From positions 4,092,001 to 4,156,000 of the forward strand of contig JAZGTN010000047.1 of assembly GCA_037783415.1 (NCBI GenBank): a DNA stretch of 64,000 nt, written 5' to 3'. Below the pieces are notes generated by a model that saw only the letters and a program-made list of their open reading frames with translations, ran no database searches and was not told where the DNA came from. This DNA comes from Leptasterias polaris (lineage: Eukaryota; Echinodermata; Asteroidea; Forcipulatida; Asteriidae). Numbering within the stretch: the first letter of the stretch is position 1; each line of letters starts with the position of its first letter. Both the position numbers and the translations under genes were made by a program. Positions 36,871 to 47,120 of the stretch are shown piece after piece.

Positions 36871-38965
36871 ATTTTCTCAAGCTTGGCATACTTTTAGCCT
36901 TGGACCGGTTCAAAATATATCCAATATCTGGACAGATTCCCAAATTTTACTGTAAATAATATTTGATTCTGTGCTGTATGTATACTGGCATATTGGTGGT
37001 GTGTTTACTTGTAGCTCAAGTTTGGGGTCATTTCCCAACCTGACACGTCAGTGAGAGTTCCTACATTTGCTTTGTGATATGTGTCGGATTCCATAAAACT
37101 GGTTGAAATGAAACTGTCTTATAAAGGAAAAGTACATTCATTCCGATCCTCCACTTTTCAAGAAACATTCTTGACAACAAGTCCTTTTCTCAAAGTAGAG
37201 TGGCCTTACCCTACAAGTCTGAAATTCCAAGCCTTGTCCGAAATAGAAACACAGCTCTGATGTTAGGGAACCAAGTCAATCTTTTTTCCATACAAAGTCC
37301 CGACAATCCACATTGGAATGACTATAATAAACATCAATGCTTTCACATTTGTTACCTTCTGCAAAAGACATCAAAAAGTACAAAACATCTTCACATAATT
37401 TTATACCATCTTGTAGAACCCGCCAAGTCTTATTATGAGACCAAAAAACAGCTAAACTATTATTTCCCAAACAAAAAACTAAAACCAGCTAAATAAAAAG
37501 GTGATGGGATTATGCCTTTGATGATACAAGTATGTAATTTGGCACAAAGTCAAAGTATGACATGAGAAAGATATTTGGCTATAGTGCCATCGTAGATTTT
37601 TTCTTTTGAAAAAATATTGGTGGTGTAACAAGCAATGGAAGCCATTGAGAAAATGTTCATTGTTTTTCAACCAATTTTTTAAAAGAAAAATCAATCGTGA
37701 CGGCCCTATAGCCAAATATCTTTCTCCTGACAACTGTGTGCCATGATTGTATTATCATTCCTCCAAATACTTCCCTAACTGCCAGGCTAAAACTTTCACA
37801 ACACCAAAACCAGAATTTCAACCCCAAAATTGAACAGTTACATCATACAAATTCCAGTCGCGCATCACCAAAAGAAAAGAAAAAAGGCCACGTAACATAG
37901 TTTTGCTTAGTTCCCTTATTCTCCTCTTCTGGTGCTTTTTCCCCTTCCCTTCTCCAAGCTTCTAAATAATTAGTTCGGCAGCGCAGAGCCATTATATTTG
38001 TCTTAATTAGAATCCAATCATGCCAATTCACTTGGCACTTTTTGATAGGAAAACCACGGGGCCGCGGCCGGCTTGTATCGGCGAACCCTTTGAATTCTTT
38101 GATCATGGTCATTACAACTGGTCCAGGCTGACTTAGCTCTATATCAATCAAACACAGACCCAGGATCTGCTCAAGCATATACATCTATGCACTCACCGGG
38201 CATGGGTAAGCCACACTTTCCGTATCAATCAAATATCAATAAAATATCAATAAATACACTCATGAAAAAGACCAACAAAAAACATGTTTACATTTTTTGA
38301 TACTTCAAACATATCAAATCTGCTTTCCTTGCCTTAAGGGGGAAAAAAACTTTCTGTATCAAAAATACCCCAAAATTTGAAAACAATTTTGTTCTCTAGT
38401 TTTTTTAAAGGTCAGTACAAATTATTAATTTGTAGTTCCAGTGAGTTTATTTAATCATTTTTTCTCAGCTTGATTGAACTGGTTATCATGGTTGATATAA
38501 AACGATTTCAATACAAAAATTATTTGTAATGTTCTTATTTTTACTAATGATTATAGTTGTCGCTTCATACGGTAGGCAATTTGTACAATCCCTTTTTTAA
38601 AGATTGCGGCAAAAAACACAGAATGTTTCTGCCAACCCCACCCCCCCCACCCCCAAAATTGAACCAGCACACTCAAACCGTCCCATTTTAAAATATTTCT
38701 CGGCAAATTACAGCAGCGATTCGGACACAAACCCCGCAGATTACAAGTACAGATATACCGAACTCTAGACCACCAGATATCTACACTCCGCTGCATTAGG
38801 GGTTGTGTGTGCTTTTTGGCCGTCCTATTTTGAACATGGTGAGTCTGTTTTATCCATCATGTCAGAATATTAATATGAATGTAATTTTGAAACACAAATT
38901 TACAAAGGTTATCAGCAATTTTTGACATTGTACAGTCCCCGCATAGTTTTGGAATGTTTGCTGGG
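36871..38965. other. No gene confirmed; possible regulatory patch
   Basis: 37975-38125 is a GC-richer single-copy patch. It includes TTAATTAGAATCCAATCA and the palindrome TGCCAATTCACTTGGCA next to GGGGCCGCGGCCGGC. A 113-codon minus-strand frame covers it, but no splice signals support it. AAATATCAAT repeats follow at 38228-38252. Confidence 0.35.
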
Positions 38966-39111
38966 GCTGATTTCACAAAGCACTAAGATTCATCTTAAGA
39001 TGATTTGTCAATATCACCATAGTGATTTGTATTGTGACATCACACTTTGCTTAGCAATTAAGAGCGATTCGCAGTTAGGATCAATCTTATCTCTTTGTGA
39101 AATCAAGCCAC
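38966..39111. mobile_element. ~146-bp MITE with TGATTTCACAAAG ends
   Basis: GCTGATTTCACAAAGCACTA at the left faces CTCTTTGTGAAATCAAGC at the right. The interior has TTCATCTTAAGATGA, a small palindrome. Similar 'gatttcacaaag' elements are familiar from deuterostome invertebrates. No clear target duplication. Confidence 0.65.
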
Positions 39112-40212
39112 GGATGTCATTGGATGCACTGTTTCATACATCTCTACATCAAAGTATTGTTAACACTCCTACACTAGTACATAGTCTTGTTTTTTTTTCC
39201 AGTGAATTGACCAACTATTTGAAACCATTCAACTGCACAGGTTGTGTACAGTGGCACAACTTATGCACAGAACTCTGTACATGAATGCAGAGTTTATCCA
39301 CCATTCAAAACCACTGTGGAAGATATTGAATGGTAAAACAGTAGGGGGGTTAACTGTGTACTGTGTAGATGCATTCACCACATGATATCTTATTGCAGGC
39401 TGGCATAGTTTATCTATCACTCAAATTGAATGATATTGAATGATCATATAGTCAGATGGTTTTAACTACAATTTTAACAAATTTCTTCAGAAATTTCAGG
39501 AAATTTCAGGAAATTTTGACTCTCTTTTTCCAGATTCCGATTACCACAGCAAAATTGAGACCATCTTCAAGGTCTAGCTTCCCCCATCTTCAATTTTCCA
39601 AACCTCTCAGTGACCTACTTTATTGCACATGTAGCAATCTAGCATCTGGAGGAGAGAAAAAATAAACGTTAAGCCGACGGAAAAAAGGGCACCGAGACGA
39701 TCCCAGCCAAGTCCCCTATAATTCTAATTTCACAGTCTCCAGCCCTTTTGACAATTTCCTTCCGCAGTTGAGGGCAACAATTCTATCATTTCATTGTTTA
39801 TAACTTGTCCCTCCTGGCCGCGACATCATCTCCCCTAAGTTTCTACTTCTTAATTTCCTGAAACCTGTCCCGTTTTCGGACCACGTAAGAAATTAAAATT
39901 CCTATTTAGAAATATCTGCAGGCAGGGGACGGGTGAGCCTTCGCAGACGAGGAGAACCCGATGTGGGTCAGTAAAAACATATTTCATCTTCAGTTTTCGT
40001 TTTTCATCGCCCAAACGTCAATCTTGCATTTCTATCTCAACAAATCAGATTTCTGAATCACAAAGTTGATGTTAAATATGTAGTAAGTATTAATGCATTT
40101 CAGATACATGTATGGTGATAGGGTCCTATGGTTTTTGGTGTGGGGCAAATGTTTAAATTACTAACATGGTTCAAATAAATTAAACTATTTCAAATATTTG
40201 TAGAGAGAGTGT
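39112..40212. other. No gene seen; small tandem repeat
   Basis: AATTTCAGGA occurs three times at about 39490-39516. TTTATCCACCATTCAAA...GATATTGAATGGT (39292-39332) is loosely repeated at 39408-39442. Nothing else was recognised. Confidence 0.4.
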
Positions 40213-40345
40213 AGGCCAGATACTTAATGGAGGCAGCAACAAAGGCAAGTGCCTCCATGCCCCAGTTATTGCCTTAGTGCCTTTAAAATGTTCACAGTAG
40301 AAATGTACATTGCCCTCATTGGTGTGCCCTTTACTAAGGAAAATT
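40213..40345. mobile_element. Family E copy 3, partial
   Basis: CCAGATACTTAATGGAGGCA, GCAAGTGCCTCCATGCCC and CCTTTAAAATGTTCACAGTA match the family E order seen at 16946 and 60940. The far terminus is not recognisable. Confidence 0.55.
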
Positions 40346-40871
40346 GCAGTAAACATTTTGAGCTACGAGCCCGGCTTGATTCAAATCAAATGAGTCAAAT
40401 CCAAATCATAATCTCAAGATATGATTTATTTTAAATAACAAACTTTCCTTTAATACAATTCAACACTTATTGACGTCATCATGACATTATTCATGTTGAG
40501 TTTCAAGATTCAATTAAATTTCATTCAACAGTTCAACAGAAGAAACAGTAAGGGGGGAAAAAACCACGATAAATTAAAAGAGGTGTTCGAGTGAAGCCTG
40601 AAACACCTAAAAACATTTCTCCCATTTAGTATCTGAAAAGGTCTTATATGAATGACAATCTATTCTTATTTGTTTCTAAGACTTCACTGGTGGCTTTTCT
40701 TGATAATCATGGATCTCCCCTAGGCCTCATTGACTACATTTCGACAGTAAAGTGCATACATTGTGAACCTCACAAAGAATGGTGGAATTGTAGTAGATAG
40801 GCTCCATGGAAACTGCAATGAGTTTAAAGAAGCACAATTTGCCCATCTGTCATTTTCAGCTCCTACTCATG
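40346..40871. other. No gene seen
   Basis: AT-rich single-copy-looking sequence. Confidence 0.4.
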
Positions 40872-41237
40872 TATTATACAGGATTGGTAAGGATAAACAC
40901 AGAATTGTTAAATATTAGTCTGAAAGCTTACTGATTATGAAGTTCATAGTAGAACCATTTTGACTGTGAATTTCCCTCTCTGAAATGAAGTCGTATTCGA
41001 GAAAACTGTATCTGAAACCTAAAAAATGCAACGGCTGATTTGGGTTGTTACAACCAAAATTAAGGACCATGTGTTTACATGCTGGAAATTGTGCTTGGTT
41101 TGCACTATTTTCTCCTGACTCGCACAACGGATTAAACCAACATTTTCATAGGTTTCTTATTTGATGTATATAGTTGATCACAAAAACATAAACACTGTCT
41201 TTGACTATTATGTCAGCTCTACTAATCCTGTAATACC
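40872..41237 (+). mobile_element. Family A MITE copy 5 (most diverged)
   Basis: GTATTATACAGGATTGGTAA resembles the left end. CAACATTTTCATAGGTTTCT and TATTTGATGTATATAGTTGA match the interior of the 23431 copy in order. The right end abuts the family B element that follows. Confidence 0.5.
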
Positions 41238-41242
41238 TTTGA

Positions 41243-41590
41243 AAGGCAGTGTATACTTTTGGTAATTGTCAAAGACCAGTATCCTCACTTGGTGTATCCC
41301 AACATATGCAAAAAATAACAAACCTATGAAAATTTGGGCTCAATTGGTCATCGAAGTTGCAAGAAAAAAATGAAAGGAAAAAACACCCTTATTGCATAGA
41401 ATTGTGTGCTTTCAGATGCCTGAGAAAGGCTTCATGCCTGAAGCCTCTCTCAGATTCAAACTATGGGGGTGAATCAAAGGGGGACACGTTTTTAACAATG
41501 TTTTATAATATCAACAGCTCTCCAGTGCTCTTTACCAAAGAAGATTTTATGTTCATCAATTTTTAAAGTAATTGTCAAAGGTATACCCTT
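41243..41590 (+). mobile_element. Family B MITE with central hairpin
   Basis: Begins AAGGCAGTGTATACTTTTGG after TTGA and ends GTCAAAGGTATACCCT. At 41420-41453 CTGAGAAAGGCTTCA pairs with TGAAGCCTCTCTCAG (14 of 15). The interior is shared with 56355-56735 in reverse. Its first 90 bases also resemble the right terminus of family A, so the two families appear related. Confidence 0.8.
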
Positions 41591-41686
41591 CCATTAACCC
41601 AAGTTCTACAAAAAAACATGTGTACAGTCTTACAGATTTCTTTTGAAGTGTTATTTTATTCCTTTCCTTTGGTTGGCATTTGAGCT
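41591..41686. other. Spacer, nothing seen
   Basis: Short AT-rich stretch between the family B element and the tandem repeat. Confidence 0.4.
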
Positions 41687-41779
41687 ACAACGAACCTACA
41701 AGTGTGACAATTTCATCACAACGAACCTACAAGTGTGACAGTTTCATCACAACGAACCTACAAGTGTGACAGTTTCATC
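41687..41779. repeat. 31-bp unit repeated three times
   Basis: ACAACGAACCTACAAGTGTG followed by ACAGTTTCATC, repeated head to tail at 41687, 41718 and 41749 with one substitution in the first unit. High identity suggests a recent expansion. Confidence 0.9.
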
Positions 41780-43380
41780 AAATGAAGTGGTCAACATATT
41801 GAGAAGTCATCTAATACAGGGCCATTCCCAACATCCAATATTTCGAAAAGTAAAGAAAATTCTACTTTTTTTTGAAGTTGTTTTGACCCAACCACCCACC
41901 AAAAATTTGGATAAAAAGATATTGATGGATTATTCACAATATACTACTGAAAGATGCCTCAGCAGTGATGCTTTACCTGGATTCCCACTACATCTTTTAT
42001 AAGAAATTCGACTTACGTCAGTTGTCCAAAAAAAGATAGAGAGATGAATCTGTCACGCATACAAAACTTTGTTAAACATTTTCTATTTCCCTTTTTTTCC
42101 TTTTAATGATACTGAAAACTGATTTCCTTTGACCAAACCACCCACAATTTCTAAAATTTTACGCATTGGTTATTCAGAATGGCCCCCCTAACTGTTTGCA
42201 TTTTTGTCAGAGTTTTGTGCAAATTTGACGAATCGAAATAAGAAATAGAGTGCCCGATTAACAACTCCTGCCCGACACAAACACCAAAAACTCTGCAGCG
42301 TTTAAAAAGTGCTGTTTCTTCTAAAACACAGGTAAGTATGTCTCTTTATTTTCAGTGGGTTTTTGTTTGAATGGCAGAAAGAGAGTGCAGACCCGAGGAC
42401 GGTTTTTCCACTGACATTTTATGGCCGCCGAAGCGCTGACCCCGTTTAAGGGTGCGTACCTACAGAATAAGTCAACAAACGGTAGTTAACTCTTTGAGTG
42501 GACACATTTACCACCCATGCCCCATCAAGTGCTGTCTAAATTTTTATGTGTTTGGGAGCACACATTTCCAGCGAGTCGTTCTGAAGGGGGCATTCCATTA
42601 TGGTGATTGTAGCGTTATGCTTTTGTACACACTATCAATACATCATTCAATTGCAGTCTATCTGGCTCTTTTTTTCTTCTTCCCCCTTTCCTTTCTCTCC
42701 TTTCAGGAGAAGGCCCGAGTGAGAAAAATAAGGGGGGGGGGGGGGGACTAACATAATAAAGGTCAACGACCGAACATTTACAAAAGCTGGGTGCGACATG
42801 AAAGACTTTTCTTTTCTTTGGAGCAGGCAATGTTTTCCAGACAGGCCACCATTCCAGAGTAGCTTGAAGGTCTTTTGTGGGTAAATAGCTGAAGAAAGAC
42901 ATAATTTGTGGGTTTTTTCCCCTTATTTTTTTTAAGGCACTCTCCCCTTCTAATCCTCCCCTCTCTATTATTTTTACGAAAAAGTTGATAGTTTACTAGG
43001 AGCTGGCATTTCTCATCGGGGAAACTTTCATTGTTTTCAGAAGGATGAGAATCCTTAGGGTTACTGGAAGGTTGTCTTCACATCTCTACAAGCCAGTTTG
43101 GGAAAAAATAAACAAAAAATTATCCAAAGAGTTATAAGGATGTCATGTGAGTAAATTTATGCCAAAAAGAAAAGCAGTTTTCTAACAAGATCTTTTTCCG
43201 AAAGAACACAACCCTCACATATAAATAAGGGGGGGGGGGGGGGGGCAGAAGAGATACAGTACAAAATATTGATAAACGTTTGCTTTATTCTAGTTTTAAT
43301 TGAGTATTAAGTTTTCCATCAAAATCTGAGATTTTACCACATTAAAAAGAATTGCCAAGGACTTTCATTTTAATGTGAGA
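41780..43380. other. No gene confirmed; two G tracts
   Basis: Apart from the exon-like stretch ending at 42331, it holds runs of 15 G at 42732-42746 and 17 G at 43229-43245. A CT-rich patch lies at 42660-42710. Confidence 0.4.
42238..42331 (+). other. Candidate exon ending in a perfect splice donor
   Basis: AAACACAG|GTAAGTATG at 42331/42332 matches the donor consensus fully. One frame is open from after a TAA at about 42235 up to the donor, ending ...TLQRLKSAVSSKTQ. There is no clear acceptor upstream, so it could be the end of a first exon or a chance donor. The peptide is not recognised. Confidence 0.2.
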
Positions 43381-43835
43381 ACTTTGCAGTGACACCATAT
43401 GTATAGTTACATCTCTCTTTGGAGTATGTGTGGTTCCAAAGGAACTGGTGGACTCGATGTTAAGGACAGTATAGACCATGTTACCTTTGTTTACAAAGTG
43501 GTGACCTTTGTTTACAAAGTGGTGACCTTGTAGATTCTAAAGCTTTCCAAGGGGCAAGATACTACACAGGCTATATGGGAAAATTTACATTTTGTGTCAT
43601 AATTTTCACATAAATTCAAAATTTACAAAAGCAATAGCTGTACAGCTTTTGAGATGTCCTCCCTTTCTTCATATCAAAAGTTGAGAAAAATCAGACAGTG
43701 CAATCTCCATAAAACATAAGATTTGTTGTTTTATTCCATTGATCTGTGTACAAATGTACCTGCAGGAAGTCCAGGCTCTGTGGCTCTTTTGTAAACATGT
43801 GATGTCACAGGTCACATCGTCTATAGACCAATAGA
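43381..43835 (+). mobile_element. Family D element, left terminus plus body (copy 1)
   Basis: 43381-43477 (ACTTTGCAGTGACACC ... GGACAGTATAGACCATG) is the inverted counterpart of 47024-47120 at roughly 80% identity. The body from about 43478, with CAAGATACTACACAGG, TTTTGTGTCATAATTTTCAC, CTGCAGGAAGTCCAGGCTCT and TTGTAAACATGTGATGTCAC, is directly repeated at 46700-47023. A 21-bp unit (ACCTTTGTTTACAAAGTGGTG) is doubled at 43483-43524. Confidence 0.75.
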
Positions 43836-44538
43836 CTGTGCAAGTCTCGCGCGTATCCGAACGAGAAAACACGTCGTCAAACGAAGAACATTTTTATTTC
43901 TGAAATCAAATCTTTGTTTTAAATTATATCTCATGACAAAATCTGAACAACAAAAATAAATCATTACAATTTTATGAAATTAGTTTTAGCTTTTTTTTAA
44001 AATACGCCAAAGTGTGTTAATTATTATTAAAAACAAATTAAAACTCTGGGACAAGGATGCTTATTTGATGTTAACTTTTTAGAAACCCCTTACGCAGATT
44101 CATGAAGGTCAAACGGGTTTTAAATTGACCCGTATCACAGTTTAAAGAGGAATGCCGACGCCACAACACCATAGACTGCAATGAAAAGGGTTCGCTTTGC
44201 AATTACAGCATCTGGCGATTATAATCGCGCATTCAAAACAAGCTTTTACATAAGTTTTATGATCGGAGGTGAGCACAAAATTCTTATTTTTTTGCAATAA
44301 CCGGAAGCTGAGGTCAAGTTTAATTCTTGGGTTTTCTTCGTTATATTGTTGAATTGGTTTTACTTTCATATTTTGTTATCACTTAGTATTACATTCCCAA
44401 CAACATGTATAATTTTCTAGGTCATAAACTACGTTAAACTAAAATAATTGACGAAACAAAATCTCGCCCCCCGTAAAACTCCATATGGTTGGGACCACTA
44501 TGGTCCCGGAAGTTTGAATGCGCGCGAGACTTGCACAG
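43836..44538. mobile_element. 703-bp element with perfect 18-bp TIRs
   Basis: CTGTGCAAGTCTCGCGCG at 43836-43853 is exactly inverted at 44521-44538. A short palindrome GGGACCActaTGGTCCC lies near the right end. No frame of useful length and no clear target duplication. It abuts the copy 1 body of family D on the left and the next element on the right. Confidence 0.7.
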
Positions 44539-44540
44539 AG

Positions 44541-46697
44541 GTCGTTCACACGCCGTACTAAAGTTGGTCTAAAGTAGGTCTAACTCAACTTAGACCGGTT
44601 CGGGTTCAACTCTGTTGCGTCTGAACGCAAAAAAAGTTAGACCGGATCAGGTCTAAACCCCAAAACTTAGACCGTCCAGCGGGGCGGTCTAAGTCTAAAC
44701 CGGTTCGAGTTTATCTTTTAACACGGCGTGTGGACAGAATGACATCCGGTTTTAAGTCCTCCACGGTGACTGTTGACCTGAAAGACGTCTTACGTACGCC
44801 TCAACGAACACGTGTCGAAATGAGAGAAAGCGTGGTCTTTTGTTCGGGTTATTTCCATCTTGCTCACCTGTAATTTAGGTTCGTTTTCACAAAAATCTCT
44901 CTGAATACGATCCTGTATAAATTTGTAATAACGCTACATTTTCAGCCATGTCAGTTGGTTCCTGCTCGAAAAACAACACGTCAATAAACGTAGTGACCGG
45001 ACGGTAAATTGGAGTAGCCTATCCAGAATTTTACATCACAAAAATTATGCGTCAAACTCCAGACATCAATATACCAACACGTCACGTGCACGTCTAAAAT
45101 CTCCCAGATTGCCAATCCCCCCTATTAAAACATTTAGCTCATAACGAATTTTCCTATTGGTCAATAATATCCATGTCCTGCACATCAACCAATAGGAAAA
45201 TTCGTTATTGGCTGCCTGGCAGAAATGCCTTCACGCACGTGATCTGTATACATGCAGTCAGTATCGTAGGACGCCCTGTATTCAGGGCGTTCCTGAAATC
45301 GAGGCAAATCTTTTACCTCTCTGCGCACGATGTAAACAGTCCCTAGATACAATTTTTGTGGTTTGACTTGCCAAGCAAAGAGTCTCCTCTCATTTGACCA
45401 AAACTTAGAAACATTTTTAAGGCTCCACTGGTTAGTTGCACTTGTAAATGCAAAAAGTTGTGGTATTTTAGGCATTTCTGCAAGGTACAAAAATATGTTA
45501 TACTGTCGGGGCCATAAAAAAAGAAAATTCCAACCGAAAAAGTTTCATCAAACACTTTTTCAATTCACAATTCACGATGATCAAATCATGTGACTGAACA
45601 TTCTGCTGAGCATTCTGGGGGAAAAAATACAGAGGCTTATATCATTTTCTAATAGTCTGGAATGGATAATTTTTTTTTTTGTAACACTATCATTTTTGTT
45701 ATTAATATTAAAATTTAAACATCAGCTTTGTGATTAGATTATCACTGTTTATTTATATGCTTTATTATAAATGTTAAGAAACATAAAAAGACACAAAACT
45801 AAATAAAAATAAGATTTGAAAGCCAAGAATTATTTACATTAAATATTTTTTTTAAAAATACCATGGTTATTTTTAAAACTAAATAAAAAATATGTTGAAT
45901 AAAATGAAGAAAACTGCTGGCTATAGAGTCATACACTAGGTCTCACAGAACACTTGCAGTCACTGCAGATGTTTCTTCAACGTATGGCTTCACCCGGACA
46001 CCATACTTTCTTGTTTGCATCGAAAACAGGTCAAACTCAAAACAAATGGGACGCTATTGAAGTCATCGAAGATCGGTGCGTGGTGTGAACGTTTCAATGT
46101 CCATCACGTTTTAATAAATGTTTGCATATTTCTTATGAACAAAGGAAGATAATTAGGGCATCAGTTGATTATGGAATATTTTATTATTTTTTCAATTCAA
46201 AGAAAAAGGCATACTACATCGAAAACCGGACAGGGGAGGATACATTACAGCGATCCACAAAAACATATCATGCAAAATGGTCGTGTATAAGGAGTTCAAA
46301 CAAGGAAATTATTGCGCATTTTGCAGTGTTTGCAGTGCCGATATCCTGTGGAAAAAAAGAATGGACGGGGACGAAACGAAAATAGCGATACTTCGGGACG
46401 ATCGGATGGCATCAGGACATTGGAAAAACGCAATCTAAAAATGCGAGGTATTTAACACCCGCTCTGTATTAAAATTCCTGTTAAAAAAAATAAAACTTAT
46501 TGCAAAATAATGTGAATGTTGCCAGCGCTGGCAGTATAGACAGGGCCATGCGCGTGCTTTTGTGAATAAACCGGATGTTGTTGTGTTGGGTCACAGTGCT
46601 GTTTGACCTCCTTAAAACCAAAGATAAACCGTATCGGGTTTAACTTCGAGCTGTTAAACCAGTTCGGGTCTAACTTTAGTACGCTGTCTGAACATAC
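44541..46697. mobile_element. ~2.16-kb TIR element with subterminal motif arrays
   Basis: GTCGTTCACACGCCGTACTA-AAGTT at the left faces AACTTTAGTACGCTGTCTGA-ACATAC at the right, about 80% matching over 25 bp. Just inside both ends are repeated inverted and direct variants of TTAGACCGGTTCGGGT (44590-44720 and 46622-46672). The interior carries a long perfect hairpin at 45141-45208. Two short frames were examined and neither resembles a transposase, so it is probably nonautonomous. Confidence 0.65.
45141..45208. repeat. Perfect 21-bp inverted repeat
   Basis: The arm at 45141-45161 (ATAACGAATTTTCCTATTGG plus one T) is perfectly inverted at 45188-45208, with a 26-base loop. A second small hairpin, CGCCCTGtattCAGGGCG, follows at about 45272-45289. 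This may be an even younger insertion or a structural part of the host element. Confidence 0.85.
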
Positions 46698-46699
46698 CC

Positions 46700-47120
46700 A
46701 ATGTCTATTAACCTTTGTTTATCAACAAGAGTGACCTTGTACATTCCAGGGCCTTTCTGGCAGGCAAGATACTACACTGACCATGAGGGAAATTTCAAAT
46801 TTTGTGTCATAATTTCCACATAAATTCAAGAGTTATAAAAATAACAGCTGTGATGAACAAGTGTTGAAACGTGCATATCAAAAGTTGATTTTTAAAAAGA
46901 TCTCCATGAAATGCAAGATATATTTTCTTCCATTGTGTGTGAACAAATTGTGCCTGCAGGAAGTCTTGGCTCTGTGGCTTTTTTGTAAACATGTGATGTC
47001 ACATGTCACATGGTCCACGTTGGACAGAGTATACAGTCCAAAACATGGAGTCCACCGGTTCCTTTCGAAACCACACATACCAAAAAGAGAGCTTCAACTT
47101 CAAGGTGTCACTGCAAAAGT
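46700..47120 (+). mobile_element. Family D element, body plus right terminus (copy 2)
   Basis: The body repeats 43478-43830 in the same direction. 47024-47120 (GGACAGAGTATACAGTCC ... GGTGTCACTGCAAAAGT) is the inverse of 43381-43477. A left terminus is missing, complementing the missing right terminus of copy 1. Both strands carry short frames that resemble each other between the two copies only because the DNA is duplicated. Confidence 0.75.

Noticed and set aside
37843..38184. 113-codon minus-strand frame
   Set aside because: No splice sites, no domain; the underlying patch looks more like non-coding regulatory sequence.
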